A DNA stretch of 64,000 nucleotides from Lysobacter sp. Root76 (GCF_001428685.1 NZ_LMIK01000001.1:290550-354549), one strand, 5' to 3'; positions 1-11,904 are shown, counted from the stretch's first letter. Translations and numbers: made by a program. The notes: a model not told the origin generated them from the sequence alone.

Positions 1-520
1 CCAGGTCGAAGCCCTTGGGCACCGAGCCCTTGCAGGCCTCGATGTAGCGGCCCAGCGCGTCGCGCGTGCGCACCGCCTTGCCCAGTTGTTCGGAGGGCAC
101 GGTGCGGAACGGCTGTTCCAGCGCGGCCTCGATCGCCAGTTCGGTGGCGTCGTCGAGCTTCTCGCCTTCGGCCGAGAAGAACTTGATGCCGTTGTCGTAA
201 TGCGGGTTGTGCGAGGCCGAGATCACGATGCCGCCGTCGGCGCGCATCGAGTGGGTCAGGTGCGCGACCGCCGGGGTCGGCATCGGTCCCATCAGCTGCA
301 CGTCGACGCCGGCCGCGACCAGCCCGGCCTCGAGCGCGGCTTCGAACATGTAGTTGGAGATGCGCGTGTCCTTGCCGATGATCACCACCGGATTGCGCCA
401 GTCGCGGCGCGCCAGGGCGTGGCCGTAGGCGTTGCCCAGGCGCAGGACGAAGTCGGCCGAGATCACGCCCTCGCCGACCCGGCCGCGGATGCCGTCGGTG
501 CCGAAGTACTTGCGGCTCAA
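1..520 (-). CDS. glmM: Phosphoglucosamine mutase GlmM, N-terminal part (cut by window edge)
   Basis: Converts glucosamine-6-phosphate to glucosamine-1-phosphate, a cytosolic step toward UDP-GlcNAc for peptidoglycan and LPS. About 173 N-terminal residues are present. They open with [13 protein letters not shown], the family signature, and contain [16 protein letters not shown], whose first Ser after IS-A is the phosphorylated active-site serine. The remaining two thirds lie before base 1. The start is a TTG whose last two bases belong to the accD stop (TTGA overlap), placing glmM as the translationally coupled downstream partner of accD. No in-frame ATG fits the family N-terminus better. The identification is firm; the TTG start is inferred from alignment with the known family N-terminus. 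Confidence 0.93.
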   Translation of the reverse strand, partial: MSRKYFGTDGIRGRVGEGVISADFVLRLGNAYGHALARRDWRNPVVIIGKDTRISNYMFEAALEAGLVAAGVDVQLMGPMPTPAVAHLTHSMRADGGIVISASHNPHYDNGIKFFSAEGEKLDDATELAIEAALEQPFRTVPSEQLGKAVRTRDALGRYIEACKGSVPKGFDL

Positions 521-1416
521 GCGGCGGCCTCCGCGTCGTCTTCCGGCTGCGGCTGTTTCATCATCATCGCCAGCAGGTGAGCCAGGCGCTCGCGCAGTTC
601 GCGGCGGTCGCAGATCTGGTCGATGGCGCCGTGGGCGACCAGAAACTCGCTGCGCTGGAACCCTTCCGGCAGCTTCTCGCGCACGGTCTGTTCGATCACG
701 CGCGGGCCGGCGAAGCCGATCAGGGCCTCGGGTTCGGCCATGTTGATGTCGCCCAGCATCGCGAACGAGGCCGAGACGCCGCCGGTGGTCGGATGGGTCA
801 TCACCGAGATGTACGGCAGGCCGGCCTCGCGCAGGCGCCCGAGCGCAGCCGAGGTCTTGGCCATCTGCATCAGCGAGAACAGGCTTTCCTGCATGCGCGC
901 GCCGCCGCTGGCGGAGAAGCACACGAACGGGCAGCCGATCTCCAGCGCGGTCTCGGCCGCGCGCGCGAAGCGCTCGCCGACCACCGAACCCATCGAACCG
1001 CCCATGAAGGCGAAATCGAACGAGGCGGCGACCAGCGGCCGCTGCTTGAGGGTGCCGCGCATCGCGATGAGGGCGTCGCGCTCGCCGGTGGACTTCTGCG
1101 CGGCCTTGATGCGCTCGGAGTACTTCTTCTGGTCCTTGAACTTGAGCACGTCGGTCGGGCCCAGCTCGGCGCCGATCTCGCTGGTGCTGCCGGGATCGAA
1201 CAGGGCGTTCAGGCGCACCCGGCCGCGAATCGGCATGTGGAAGCTGCACTTGGGGCAGACCTCGAGGTTTTCCTCGAGCTCAGGCCGGTAGAGCACGGCG
1301 CCGCAGCGGTCGCACTTCTCCCACAGCCCTTCGGGCACGCTACGGCGCTTGGCGCCGGCGGAGTCGGTGCGGATGCCGGTGCGGCTGCCGGGCATGAGTT
1401 TTTTGAGCCAGGACAT
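517..1416 (-). CDS. accD: Acetyl-CoA carboxylase carboxyltransferase subunit beta
   Basis: The 299-residue beta half of the carboxyltransferase transfers carboxyl from carboxybiotin to acetyl-CoA to make malonyl-CoA, the first committed step of fatty acid synthesis. A four-cysteine zinc ribbon is visible at C35, C38, C54 and C57. It is followed by the crotonase-like carboxyltransferase fold with [10 protein letters not shown] and [10 protein letters not shown] around residues 145-180. Length matches the family. The ATG start at 1416 gives the expected [11 protein letters not shown]-terminus. It lies downstream of trpA by 130 bases and overlaps glmM by four bases. The AccA partner is not in this window, as is usual in this group. 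Identification is secure. Confidence 0.97.
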   Translation of the reverse strand: MSWLKKLMPGSRTGIRTDSAGAKRRSVPEGLWEKCDRCGAVLYRPELEENLEVCPKCSFHMPIRGRVRLNALFDPGSTSEIGAELGPTDVLKFKDQKKYSERIKAAQKSTGERDALIAMRGTLKQRPLVAASFDFAFMGGSMGSVVGERFARAAETALEIGCPFVCFSASGGARMQESLFSLMQMAKTSAALGRLREAGLPYISVMTHPTTGGVSASFAMLGDINMAEPEALIGFAGPRVIEQTVREKLPEGFQRSEFLVAHGAIDQICDRRELRERLAHLLAMMMKQPQPEDDAEAAA

Positions 1417-1546
1417 GCGTTGCGATTTTCCCGTTCAGGCTGCTGAGGGTGCCGGTCCACGGTCCGTGGCGGAACCCGGCCTAGCGGATCAGTTTAGCGC
1501 AGCCAGGTTTGGGCCAGGCAGGAGCGGTTCGCGGAACCGCCCGGAC

Positions 1547-2371
1547 TCAGGCCAGGCCGTCCAGCGCCTGTCGCAGCGGCCTCAGGAATGCAGCGGCGGC
1601 CGCAGCCGCGGCCTCAGCGGCGGCGGCCGCACCCTCGGAATGGGTCGCGGCGATCGCCGCGACCAGGGCGCTGCCCACCACCACGCCCTCGGCCTCGCGC
1701 GCCATCGCGGCCGCGCTGGCGGCGTCCTTGATGCCGAAACCGGCCACCACCGGCACCCGGCTGCGCTGGCGGATCTCGGCCAGGCGCTGGTTGGCGGCGG
1801 CCGCGTCGAGGCGGTCGGCGCCGGTCACGCCGGCGAAGCTGACGTAATAGAGGTAGCCCTGGGCATCGTCGCAGAGCAGCGCCAGACGCTGATCGGTGGT
1901 GGTCGGCGAGGCCAGCAGGATCAGTTGCAGGCCGGCGGCGGCGAAGGCGGCGCGCAGTTCGGCGGCTTCCTCCGGCGGCAGGTCGACCAGCAGTACGCCG
2001 TCGACGCCGGCGGCGGCCGCCTCGGTCGCGAAACGGGTCGCGCCGCGGATTTCGATCGGGTTGAGGTAGCCCATCAGCACCACCGGGGTCGCGTCGTCGC
2101 GCTCGCGGAACTCGGCCACGCAACGCAGCGCGAACGACAAGCCGGCGCCGCGCGCGATCGCGCGCTCGGAACTGCGCTGGATGGTCGGGCCGTCGGCCAT
2201 CGGGTCGGAGAACGGCACCCCGAGCTCGATCACGTCGGCGCCGGCCGCGGCCAATGCGTGCATCACCGGCACGGTCGCTTCCAGCGACGGATCGCCGGCG
2301 GTGACGAAGGGGACCAGGGCCTTGCGGCTTTGCGCCTTGAGCGCGGCGAAGCGGGTGTCTATCCGGGTCAT
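1547..2371 (-). CDS. trpA: Tryptophan synthase alpha chain
   Basis: Cleaves indole-3-glycerol phosphate to indole and glyceraldehyde-3-phosphate, channelling indole to TrpB. The TIM-barrel protein has 274 residues. The catalytic Glu is in VIELGVPFSDPMADGP and the catalytic Asp in LLVDLPPEE. The frame stays open upstream to 2458, but the ATG at 2371 gives the family N-terminus MTRIDTRFAALK, so the longer form is rejected. The C-terminal part carries an unusual alanine-rich stretch (about 20 residues, mostly Ala with a few Glu) before the last helix LRPLRQALDGLA. It is separated from trpB by 122 bases that hold a long hairpin. Confidence 0.96.
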   Translation of the reverse strand: MTRIDTRFAALKAQSRKALVPFVTAGDPSLEATVPVMHALAAAGADVIELGVPFSDPMADGPTIQRSSERAIARGAGLSFALRCVAEFRERDDATPVVLMGYLNPIEIRGATRFATEAAAAGVDGVLLVDLPPEEAAELRAAFAAAGLQLILLASPTTTDQRLALLCDDAQGYLYYVSFAGVTGADRLDAAAANQRLAEIRQRSRVPVVAGFGIKDAASAAAMAREAEGVVVGSALVAAIAATHSEGAAAAAEAAAAAAAAFLRPLRQALDGLA

Positions 2372-2399
2372 AGGGGCGGCGGCGAGAGGAACTGGTTGA

Positions 2400-2474
2400 G
2401 AGGAAATAGAACGAGTGAAAACGCGACGGAAACCATTGAAAGACGAGTCGGAACCCACTCGTTCCTATTTCCTC
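2400..2474 (-). repeat. Long inverted repeat between trpB and trpA
   Basis: The arm at 2400-2417 (GAGGAAATAGAACGAGTG) pairs with the arm at 2456-2474, whose reverse complement is the same apart from one extra G. This leaves an 18-bp stem with one bulge and a 38-base loop. On the trp transcript it folds just after trpB ends and about 29 bases before the trpA ATG. No U run follows, so it is not a classical intrinsic terminator. It could protect or process the message or tune trpA translation. The function is inferred; the dyad itself is seen directly. Confidence 0.75.
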
Positions 2475-2493
2475 GCCTACTAAATTCCCGGCC

Positions 2494-3705
<1,212 letters not shown>

Positions 3706-3736
3706 GGGCAAGGCGGGCTCGGGAGGTTCCGCCACT

Positions 3737-3762
3737 TTATCGCAGCACGGATGGCCCGATAA
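3737..3762. promoter_or_regulatory. Candidate LysR operator between trpB and its regulator
   Basis: The dyad TTATCG-N14-CGATAA sits in the 100-base divergent spacer. LysR regulators commonly bind an interrupted T-N11-A type dyad between their own gene and the target. Position and symmetry fit; no binding data can be read from sequence. An A/T-rich stretch (AACGAATAAAAT) follows on the LysR side and may contain its -10 region. Confidence 0.4.
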
Positions 3763-3805
3763 CGAATAAAATCGGCTCGACCCGTCAGAAAAACTCACAG
3801 ATAAG

Positions 3806-4702
3806 ATGAGCCGCGACCTGCCCCCCCTCAATGCCCTGCGCGCCTTCGAGGCGGTGGCGCGGCTGGACGGCGTCGGCCGGGCCGCGGCCGAATTGCACGT
3901 GACCCATGGCGCGGTCAGCCGCCAGTTGCGCGTGCTCGAAGAGGCGCTCGGCACGGCCTTGTTCCTGCGCGAGGGCCGCGGGCTGGCGCTGACGCCGGCC
4001 GGACAGCGCCTGTACGAAGCCGCCGCCGACGGCTTCGCGCCGTTGCGCGCGGCCTGGGCCGAACTGCAGCGGCGGCCGGCGCAGGCGCCGCTGGTGCTGG
4101 GCTGTCCGGGCAGCGTACTGGCGCGCTGGATGATCCCGCGGCTGGAACGGCTGACGCGCGAGCGCCCTGCCCTGCGCCTGCATCTGGCCGCCAACGACAC
4201 CGCGCCCGACGCCGCCCTGGCCGGCCTGGACGCGGCGCTGCTGATCGCATCGCCGCCCTGGCCGGCCGACTGGAACGTACGCGAGCTGGCGGTGGAGCGC
4301 ATCGGCCCGGTGCTGAGCCCGCGCTGGCCGGGCGCCGCGGCGCTGAGCTCGGCCGCGCCGGACGCACTGCGCGGGCTGGAACTGCTGCACACCGTCTCGC
4401 GCCCGCAGGCCTGGAGCGACTGGGCCGCGCGGGTCGGCGTGGGCCCGGCGTCGCTGCGCCCGGGGACCGGCTTCGCCCACCTGTATTACCTGCTGGAAGC
4501 GGCCAACGCCGGGCTGGGCGTGGCGATCGCGCCGCAGCCGTTGGTGGCCGAGGATCTGGCCGCCGGGCGCCTGCTCGCGCCCTGGGGATTCGTCGACACT
4601 GATGCGCGCTGGGCGCTGTGCGCGCCGCGGCGACGCGAGGACGCGCGCGTGGCGGACTTGGCGACGTGGCTGCGCGAGGCCTTGGCGCGGGCTGAAGATT
4701 GA
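3806..4702 (+). CDS. LysR-family transcriptional regulator (probable TrpI/GcvA-like)
   Basis: The protein has 298 residues. Residues 1-65 form the winged helix-turn-helix typical of the GcvA/TrpI branch: [22 protein letters not shown], then [19 protein letters not shown]. The C-terminal periplasmic-binding-like effector domain spans about residues 90-295. The divergent position against trpBA with a 100-base shared spacer suggests it controls trpBA, as TrpI does in Pseudomonas in response to indoleglycerol phosphate. The effector here is inferred from context only. Alternative: a GcvA-like regulator of an unlinked target that merely neighbours trpB. The family call is secure; the role is moderate. 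Confidence 0.85.
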   Translation: MSRDLPPLNALRAFEAVARLDGVGRAAAELHVTHGAVSRQLRVLEEALGTALFLREGRGLALTPAGQRLYEAAADGFAPLRAAWAELQRRPAQAPLVLGCPGSVLARWMIPRLERLTRERPALRLHLAANDTAPDAALAGLDAALLIASPPWPADWNVRELAVERIGPVLSPRWPGAAALSSAAPDALRGLELLHTVSRPQAWSDWAARVGVGPASLRPGTGFAHLYYLLEAANAGLGVAIAPQPLVAEDLAAGRLLAPWGFVDTDARWALCAPRRREDARVADLATWLREALARAED

Positions 4703-4807
4703 GTGCGGAACATGCGCGCGCTCGCGTTGCGGCGTTTTATAAGGAAGCTGAGGCGATCCGGCTGAAGTTCGGGCGCTGGGGTGCGCACGTCGGATGCGAT
4801 GTAGCAC

Positions 4808-4879
4808 GGTCGCGGCTTACGCCGCTCCTACCCCAAATCGGTGCCAGGCTCTGGGGTAGGAGCGGCGTAAGCCGCGACC
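4808..4879. repeat. Perfect palindromic intergenic repeat (28-bp arms)
   Basis: The arms at 4808-4835 and 4852-4879 are exact reverse complements over 28 bases (core GGAGCGGCGTAAGCCGCGAC) around a 16-base loop. It lies between the convergent LysR gene and trpF and may act as a bidirectional transcription stop or a REP-type element. The identical 28-mer recurs at 56962-56989, and shorter versions occur at 29731-29851 and 45191-45215. No other gene was seen in the 304-base gap 4703-5006. Confidence 0.85.
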
Positions 4880-5006
4880 ACGACAATCCGAACGGCGGCA
4901 TAGGCACCTTGCCGATCGAACGCGGCGATACGCGAGCCGGGTATATCGCGGAGCGATCACGCTTCCGCAGCAGGCGCGGAGTTGCGCACTTCGGCGCAAC
5001 CGCCGA

Positions 5007-5681
5007 TCAGTCGCTGTGGCAATCCGCGCGCCGCACTTCCTCGACGAAGCGCCGCATCAGGTCGCCGTCCTTGAGTCCGGGCGCGCTTTCGATGCCGCTG
5101 GACACGTCCACGCCCCAGGGCCGGGTCGCCAGGATCGCTTCGTAGACGTTGTCGGGCACCAGCCCGCCGGCGAGCAGGAACGGCTTGTGCATGCCGAGCG
5201 GAATCCGCGACCAGTCGAAGGTTTTACCACTGCCGCCGCTGCCGCCGGCGACGTGGCTGTCGAGCAGGAAGCCGGCCGCGGCCGGATAGCGCGCATGCAG
5301 GGCCAGGCCCGGGCTGGCCGAGGCCGGCTCGCCGCCCTCGCCCATCGCCACCGCCTTCAGGTACGGCACGCCGAACGAGCGGCAGAACCCGTCGTTTTCG
5401 TCGCCGTGGAACTGCAGCAGGCTTGGCCGGACCTGGCGCACGACCTCGCGCACCTGTTCGGCCGGGTTGTCCATGAACAAGGCCACCGCGTCGACCAGCG
5501 GCGCCAGCGCCTGGCGCATCGCCCGCGCTTCCTCGGCTTCGACCCGGCGCTTGCTGGACTCGGCGAACACGAAGCCGATCGCGTCCGCGCCGAGTTCGCA
5601 GGCCAGGCGCACGTCGCCCGGCCGGGTGAAGCCGCAGAACTTGATGCGGGTACGGAACAGGGACTTGGGCGCGTGCTTCAC
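5007..5681 (-). CDS. trpF: Phosphoribosylanthranilate isomerase
   Basis: Isomerises N-(5-phosphoribosyl)anthranilate in tryptophan synthesis. The protein has 224 residues in a TIM barrel. The general-base cysteine is in [11 protein letters not shown], and the general-acid Asp lies in the FMDNP loop. [11 protein letters not shown] and GVDVSSGIE form the phosphate site. The start is a GTG 10 bases after truA ends, so trpF rides in the fimV-truA-trpF unit rather than with trpBA. The Gly-Ser-rich insertion GGSGGSGK near residue 165 is part of the variable loop before FDWSRIP. No broken motif was seen. Confidence 0.96.
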   Translation of the reverse strand: MKHAPKSLFRTRIKFCGFTRPGDVRLACELGADAIGFVFAESSKRRVEAEEARAMRQALAPLVDAVALFMDNPAEQVREVVRQVRPSLLQFHGDENDGFCRSFGVPYLKAVAMGEGGEPASASPGLALHARYPAAAGFLLDSHVAGGSGGSGKTFDWSRIPLGMHKPFLLAGGLVPDNVYEAILATRPWGVDVSSGIESAPGLKDGDLMRRFVEEVRRADCHSD

Positions 5682-5691
5682 AGGATCACCT

Positions 5692-6549
5692 TCACAAGCT
5701 CACCTCGGCCGGCAATGACCACTGCGCAGGGTAGCGCGGACCGACGAACACCAGCCCGGCCGACGGCGCGGTCGGCCCGGCCACGGTACGGTCGCGACCG
5801 GCCAGCAACTGCGCGATCCAGGCCTCGGGCTGCTCGCCGCGCCCGACCGGCAGCAGGCTGCCGACGATGTTGCGGACCATGTGGTGCAGGAAGGCGTTGG
5901 CCTGGACTTCGATCTCGACGATGTCGCCGTCGCGGCGCACCGCGATGTACTGCAGGTCGCGGCGCGCGTGCGGCGCCTGGCAGTGCACGGTGCGGAACGC
6001 GGAGAAATCGTTCTCGCCGAGCAGCGCCTGGGCCGCGCGGTGCATGGCGTCGGCGTCGAGCGGACGGCGTTCCCAGCTCAGGTATTGGCGCTGCAGCGCC
6101 GGCCGCACCGGCCGGTTGAGGATACGGTAGCGATAGCGCCGCGCGCGCGCCGAGAAGCGCGCGTGGAAATCGTCGGCGACCGGCACGCACCAGCGCACGC
6201 ACACCGACGGCGGCAGGCGCGAGGTCGTGCCCAGCACCCAGCCGCGCGGTTCGCGCGTCGCCGGGCCGTCGAAATGCACCACCTGGCAGGACGCATGCAC
6301 GCCGGCATCGGTGCGGCCGGCGCAGGTCACGTCGATCTGGCGGCCTGCGACGAAGGACAGGGCCTCCTCGACCGCGCCCTGCACCGTGGGTTCGCCGCGC
6401 AGGTCGGGTTCGCCCGGCCGGCTCAGGCGCTGCCAGCCGGAGAATTCGCCGCCGTCGTATTCGATGCCCGCCGCATAGCGCCGCGTCGCGGCCGGGGCCT
6501 TTCCCGTCGAATCCGCCGCCGCGGGCGGCGTCGGAACCTCAGCCGCCAC
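5692..6549 (-). CDS. truA: tRNA pseudouridine(38-40) synthase
   Basis: Makes pseudouridine at positions 38-40 in the anticodon arm of many tRNAs. The protein has 285 residues, including a 24-residue Ala/Pro-rich leader before [18 protein letters not shown]. The catalytic Asp is in [23 protein letters not shown] is the conserved C-terminal motif. The GTG start lies three bases after the fimV stop; starts nearer YAAGIEYDG would remove the leader, so the exact N-terminus is open. The coupling fimV-truA-trpF is a conserved gammaproteobacterial order. Confidence 0.96.
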   Translation of the reverse strand: MAAEVPTPPAAADSTGKAPAATRRYAAGIEYDGGEFSGWQRLSRPGEPDLRGEPTVQGAVEEALSFVAGRQIDVTCAGRTDAGVHASCQVVHFDGPATREPRGWVLGTTSRLPPSVCVRWCVPVADDFHARFSARARRYRYRILNRPVRPALQRQYLSWERRPLDADAMHRAAQALLGENDFSAFRTVHCQAPHARRDLQYIAVRRDGDIVEIEVQANAFLHHMVRNIVGSLLPVGRGEQPEAWIAQLLAGRDRTVAGPTAPSAGLVFVGPRYPAQWSLPAEVSL

Positions 6550-6552
6550 TCG

Positions 6553-8385
6553 TTACTCCAGTTCGCGCAGCATCCGCGCGGCCTGCTGGCGCGCGGCCAG
6601 ATCGCCGGTCACCGCGACTTCGCCGAGCAGCTGACGCGCGCCCTCGTGATCGCCCAGGTCCATGTAGGCGCGCGCCAGTTCCAGGCGCTCCTGGCCCGGC
6701 TGCGCGGCCAGCAAGGGTTCCTGCACCGGTGCGGAGTCGCCGTGGCCGACCGCGGCGACGTGCCAGGCCGGGACCTTGCGCTCGGCGGGCGCGGACTGGG
6801 CCGCGCTCCAGAACGGTACGGGGGTCGCGGCGGCAGCGGCAGGCGCTGCGGCCGGGGTTTCGGCCCGCTCGGGCTCGGCCATTGCAGGCTCGACCGCTGC
6901 GGGCGCAGCCGCCGATTCTGCGAAGGCGTCGGCGATCGAAGGCGCGGCGCCGGCCGCGAGCGGTGCGCGGAACACCGGCTTGGACGGACGCCGGCGCATG
7001 AACCACGCGCCCAGCACCGCCAGCAGCAGCACCGTGCCGGTAATCGCCCACGGCAGCATCGCCCCGCCCTGGGCGGCGGCCTGTTTCTGATTGGACTCGC
7101 TCAGGCGCTGCTGCGCCGCGGCCAGTTCGGTGTCCTTGAGCTGGATCAGCTGTTGCTGCTGCTTCTGCAACTGCTCCAGCTCGGCGACCCGGCCCTTGAG
7201 GTCCTGGAGTTCGGCTTCGCGGGCGGCCAGCGACTCCTTGGATTCTTGCAGTTCCTGTCGCAGCATCTCGCCCCCGCCGCCGGCGTTGATGCCGGATTGT
7301 GTACCCGCCCGCGCGGCGCGGCTGGCGCCGGGCGGAACGATTTCCAGACGCGCGCCGGCCGCAGCCGCCGCGTCCGTCGCTGTGCCGGCGCTGTTGCCGG
7401 CCGCACGCGGCGCCACCGCCAGCGGCACCGCTTCCACCGCCGGCTGCGGCGCCGGACGGCGCGCCTGGCGCCATTGCTGGATCTGGCTGCGCACCAGCGC
7501 GCTGGCTTCGCCGGCGTCGATGCTGGCCACTTCGTTGCCGGGCGGCACCCGCAGCACCGCGCCCTGTTTGAGACGGTTGACGTCGCCGCCGATGAAGGCG
7601 TCGGGGTTGGCGCGCAGCAGCGCGACCATGGTCTGGTCCAGCGAATAGCCGTCGCCCAGCTCCAGGCCGCTGGCGATGCGCGACAGCGAATCGCCGCGCT
7701 TGACGGCGATCGAGCCGTCCTCGCGCGCCGGCGCGGCGTCCAGCGGCGCTGCCGGCGACGGCGGCGGCGGTGCGATCGCGATGGCGGTCGGCTGCGCGGG
7801 ATAGGCGTTGCCGGGTGCCGGCGCGGGCACGACCGGGATCGGGTCGACCGCGTCGGGCGTCACCGCGGCCGGATCGGCCGGGCTGTCGCTGGCGATCACC
7901 GCCGCCGGGTCCAGCGGCCGTTCGATCAGATTGGACGGCGCCGTCACCGGCGCCTCGATCGGCGGCTGCAACGGCGCCGACACGGTCTTGGGGGTGTCGA
8001 TCAGGGCCGAGTACTCGCGCACCAGGCGGCCCTGGCCCCAGTCGACTTCGACCAGGAAGGTCACCAGCGGCTGGTTGACCGGCTGCTGGCTGGTCACCCG
8101 GATCACCGGGTTGCCGCGCGCGTCCAGGGCGACCTGGAACTGCAGGTCGGAGACGATGCCCTGCGGCGGCATCAGGCCGATGCGGGTGAAGGTTTCGGGC
8201 GAGGCCAGGCGCGCCTGCAGCTGTTCGAGCTCGGCCGGGTCGCTGGAGACGATCGGGATTTCCGCCAGCAGCGGCTGGTCGGAGCGCGACTTGACCTCGA
8301 TCTGGCCCAGGCCGAGCGCGCAGACGCCGCCGCTGGCCAGAGCCAGCGCCAATGCCAATGCGGTGCGCGTGAAACGATGCTTCAC
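6553..8385 (-). CDS. fimV: FimV-like pilus/polar assembly protein
   Basis: A 610-residue inner-membrane-anchored protein of the FimV family, known in Pseudomonas for type IV pilus secretin assembly, twitching and polar landmark functions. Residues 1-24 form a signal sequence, followed by the conserved FimV N-terminal region LGQIEVKSRSDQPLLAEIPI. A LysM-like peptidoglycan-binding domain spans about 225-282, a Gln/Glu/Leu-rich coiled coil about 372-435, and a single membrane helix 443-463 is followed by RRR. The short C-terminal FimV domain LELARAYMDLGDHEGARQLL is near 568-588. A GTG at 8385 is chosen because it directly precedes the signal peptide (KHRFTRTALALAL). It is shorter than the 900-plus residues of P. 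aeruginosa FimV, as the acidic cytoplasmic region is reduced. Confidence 0.9.
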   Translation of the reverse strand: MKHRFTRTALALALALASGGVCALGLGQIEVKSRSDQPLLAEIPIVSSDPAELEQLQARLASPETFTRIGLMPPQGIVSDLQFQVALDARGNPVIRVTSQQPVNQPLVTFLVEVDWGQGRLVREYSALIDTPKTVSAPLQPPIEAPVTAPSNLIERPLDPAAVIASDSPADPAAVTPDAVDPIPVVPAPAPGNAYPAQPTAIAIAPPPPSPAAPLDAAPAREDGSIAVKRGDSLSRIASGLELGDGYSLDQTMVALLRANPDAFIGGDVNRLKQGAVLRVPPGNEVASIDAGEASALVRSQIQQWRQARRPAPQPAVEAVPLAVAPRAAGNSAGTATDAAAAAGARLEIVPPGASRAARAGTQSGINAGGGGEMLRQELQESKESLAAREAELQDLKGRVAELEQLQKQQQQLIQLKDTELAAAQQRLSESNQKQAAAQGGAMLPWAITGTVLLLAVLGAWFMRRRPSKPVFRAPLAAGAAPSIADAFAESAAAPAAVEPAMAEPERAETPAAAPAAAAATPVPFWSAAQSAPAERKVPAWHVAAVGHGDSAPVQEPLLAAQPGQERLELARAYMDLGDHEGARQLLGEVAVTGDLAARQQAARMLRELE

Positions 8386-8541
8386 TCTGAATGCCACTCC
8401 CTGTCCCCTGGCGGCGACTCTAGCCGTCGCCATGGTTATTACGCAATCCGAACGTAATACGGTCACATTGCGCCGTAAGCCCCGGTTTCGGGCGGCCCGA
8501 GCCGGGCCGCCCGTCGCCTGTTCATCCGGCCGAGGCGCCGC

Positions 8542-9582
<1,041 letters not shown>

Positions 9583-9791
9583 CAGTTTCGATTTACCTGG
9601 CTTGGGGGCCGCCGGACCCATTTCCGGCGGGTGTTGCTTGAAGGCGGGGATTCGGAATTCGGGATTGGGGATTCGTCGAAGCGGGTCGGGCGACTGGCCG
9701 CTGCATCGAATCCCAATCCAGGCCTGCCGATTATCGGCTAAGCGCGGCGAGAAAGGCGGATCGGCGTGCGCATCGCGAACGCGAGGCTGGT

Positions 9792-10805
9792 TCAGGCGCC
9801 GCGTTTTCGGGCGTGGGTCAGCGCGTCGGCGTTCAGCGGCGACGGCGGGCGGCCGGCGTCGGGGCCGTAGCCCAGGGCGGCGATCAGATTGTCGACCGCC
9901 AGCGCGACCATGGCCCGGCGCGTGGCCAGGCTGCCGCTGGCGATGTGCGGGGTCAGGACCACGTTGCGCAGCGCCAGCAGGCGCGGATTGATCGCCGGCT
10001 CGCCTTCGAACACGTCCAGCCCGGCCGCGGCCAGGCGCCCGGCGCCGAGCGCATCGGCCAGCGCGTCCTCATCGATCAGGCCGCCGCGGGCGATGTTGGT
10101 GAGGGTCGCGTGAGGACGCAGCCGGGCCAGAGCCACGGCGTCGACCAGATGATGGTGCTCGGGCGCGTACGGCAGCACCAGAACCAGGTGATCGGCGCGC
10201 TCGAACAGCGCCTCGAAACCGACGTACTGGGCGGCGTGCTCGCGCTCCACCGCCTCGGGCAGGCGGCTGCGGTTGTGGTACAGCACGCGCATGCCGAAGC
10301 CGGATGCGCGCCGGGCGATGCCGCGGCCGATCCGGCCCATGCCGAGGATGCCGAGCGTCGCGCCGTGAATGTCGCCGCCGAGCAGCGACTCGAAGCTCCA
10401 CTGCCGCCAATGGCCGTCGCGCAGCCAGCGCTCGGCTTCGGTGATCCGGCGCGCGGTCGCCATCATCAGGGCGAAGCCGAAGTCGGCGGTGGTTTCGGTC
10501 AGCACGTCGGGCGTGTTGGTGGCCAGGATCCCGGCCGCGCTCAGCGCCGGCAGGTCCAGGTTGTTGTAGCCGACGCCGACGTTGGCGATCGCGCGCAGGC
10601 GGCCGGCGCCGGCGACCTGCGCCGCGCCGATGGCGTCGTTGAGCGTGACCAGGGCGCCGTCGGCCTCGCGCAGGGCCGCGGCGACCGCGTCCGGCGCGTG
10701 CTGGACGACCGTTTCGGTCGCGCTCACCTCGAAGTGTTCGCCCAGCCGTCCGACGATGTCGGCGAACAGCGGCTGCGAGACCCAGACCCGCGGACGCTCA
10801 GCCAT
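9792..10805 (-). CDS. D-2-hydroxyacid dehydrogenase (GhrB/glyoxylate reductase-like)
   Basis: A 337-residue NAD(P)-dependent reductase of 2-keto acids such as glyoxylate or hydroxypyruvate. [17 protein letters not shown] is the dinucleotide-binding motif. The catalytic triad follows the family pattern: Arg in [10 protein letters not shown], Glu in FEGEPAIN and His in LTPHIASGS. Its ATG overlaps the end of aroC by eight bases, so the two are co-translated. Exact substrate cannot be read from sequence; GhrB and 2-ketogluconate reductase are the closest families known to me. Confidence 0.9.
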   Translation of the reverse strand: MAERPRVWVSQPLFADIVGRLGEHFEVSATETVVQHAPDAVAAALREADGALVTLNDAIGAAQVAGAGRLRAIANVGVGYNNLDLPALSAAGILATNTPDVLTETTADFGFALMMATARRITEAERWLRDGHWRQWSFESLLGGDIHGATLGILGMGRIGRGIARRASGFGMRVLYHNRSRLPEAVEREHAAQYVGFEALFERADHLVLVLPYAPEHHHLVDAVALARLRPHATLTNIARGGLIDEDALADALGAGRLAAAGLDVFEGEPAINPRLLALRNVVLTPHIASGSLATRRAMVALAVDNLIAALGYGPDAGRPPSPLNADALTHARKRGA

Positions 10806-11904
10806 CCGCGTCGCCGGCCGGGATGCGCGGCGTCACTTCGCCGACGTCGCCGCATTGGGCGCGGTGGCGCAGGGCCTGGTCCATCAGCACCAGCGCGACC
10901 ATGGCCTCGCAGATCGGGGTGGCGCGGATGCCGACGCAGGGGTCGTGGCGGCCGGTGGTGACCACTTCGACCTCGTTGCCGTGCACGTCCAGGCCGCGCC
11001 CGGGCAGGCGCAGGCTGGAGGTCGGCTTGAACGCGGTCGAGCAATGCAGCTGCTGGCCGGTGCTGATGCCGCCGAGGATGCCACCGGCGTGGTTGGAGGC
11101 GAAACCGGCGCGCGACATCTCGTCGCGGTGCTCGGTGCCGTGCGCGGCGACCGCGGCGAAACCGTCGCCGATCTCCACGCCCTTGACCGCGTTGATGCTC
11201 ATCAGGGCCGCGGCCAGTTCGCCGTCGAGCTTGCCGTAAATCGGCTCGCCCCAGCCCGGCGGCACGTTGTCGGCGATCACGTCCACGCGTGCGCCGACCG
11301 AGTCGCCGGACTTGCGCAGCGCGTCCATGAACGCCTCCAACTCGGCGACCTGGGCCGCGTCGGGCCAGAAGAAGGGGTTGTCCTCGACCACGCCCAGGTC
11401 GTAGCCGTTGGGGAAGATCTCGCCGATCTGCGACATGAAGCCGCGCACGCGCACGCCGTGGCGCTGCGCCAGCCACTTCTTGGCGATCACCCCGGCGGCC
11501 ACCCGCATCGTGGTCTCGCGCGCGGACGAGCGCCCGCCGCCGCGCGGGTCGCGCAAGCCGTATTTCTGCCAGTAGCTGTAGTCGGCGTGGCCGGGGCGGA
11601 ACTGCTCGGCGATCGAGCCGTAGTCTTTGCTGCGCGCGTCGGTGTTGCGGATCAGCAGCGCGATCGGGGTGCCGGTGGTCAGGCCCTGGTAGACGCCGCT
11701 GAGGATCTCGATCTCGTCGGCCTCGCGCCGCGCCGAGGTATGGCGGGTCTTGCCGGTGGCGCGGCGGTCGAGGTCGTGGCGGAACTCCTCCGGCGCGATC
11801 GCCAGCCCCGGCGGACAGCCGTCGACCACGCAACCGATCGCCGGGCCGTGGCTTTCGCCGAAGGTGGTCACCCGCAACAGGCGGCCGAAGGTGTTGTTCG
11901 ACAT
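10798..11904 (-). CDS. aroC: Chorismate synthase
   Basis: Converts EPSP to chorismate with reduced FMN, the last common step before tryptophan, phenylalanine, tyrosine and folate. The 368-residue length is normal. [20 protein letters not shown] at the N-terminus, [20 protein letters not shown] and [15 protein letters not shown] are the family signatures, with both invariant histidines present (SHG and GHAD). It overlaps the 2-hydroxyacid dehydrogenase and follows prmB by 110 bases; prmB-aroC is a widely conserved pair. Identification is secure. Confidence 0.97.
   Translation of the reverse strand: MSNNTFGRLLRVTTFGESHGPAIGCVVDGCPPGLAIAPEEFRHDLDRRATGKTRHTSARREADEIEILSGVYQGLTTGTPIALLIRNTDARSKDYGSIAEQFRPGHADYSYWQKYGLRDPRGGGRSSARETTMRVAAGVIAKKWLAQRHGVRVRGFMSQIGEIFPNGYDLGVVEDNPFFWPDAAQVAELEAFMDALRKSGDSVGARVDVIADNVPPGWGEPIYGKLDGELAAALMSINAVKGVEIGDGFAAVAAHGTEHRDEMSRAGFASNHAGGILGGISTGQQLHCSTAFKPTSSLRLPGRGLDVHGNEVEVVTTGRHDPCVGIRATPICEAMVALVLMDQALRHRAQCGDVGEVTPRIPAGDADG

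Noticed and set aside
2372-2493. Trp attenuator with leader peptide before trpA
   Set aside because: No short frame with tandem Trp codons and no U tract after the hairpin.
3706-4392. N-terminal extension of TrpB of more than 200 residues
   Set aside because: The upstream part is antisense to the LysR gene and has no TrpB likeness; family start lies at the GTG at 3705.
4703-5006. Insertion sequence ends at the large palindrome
   Set aside because: No transposase frame and no target duplication; the arms recur alone elsewhere, fitting a REP-type repeat.
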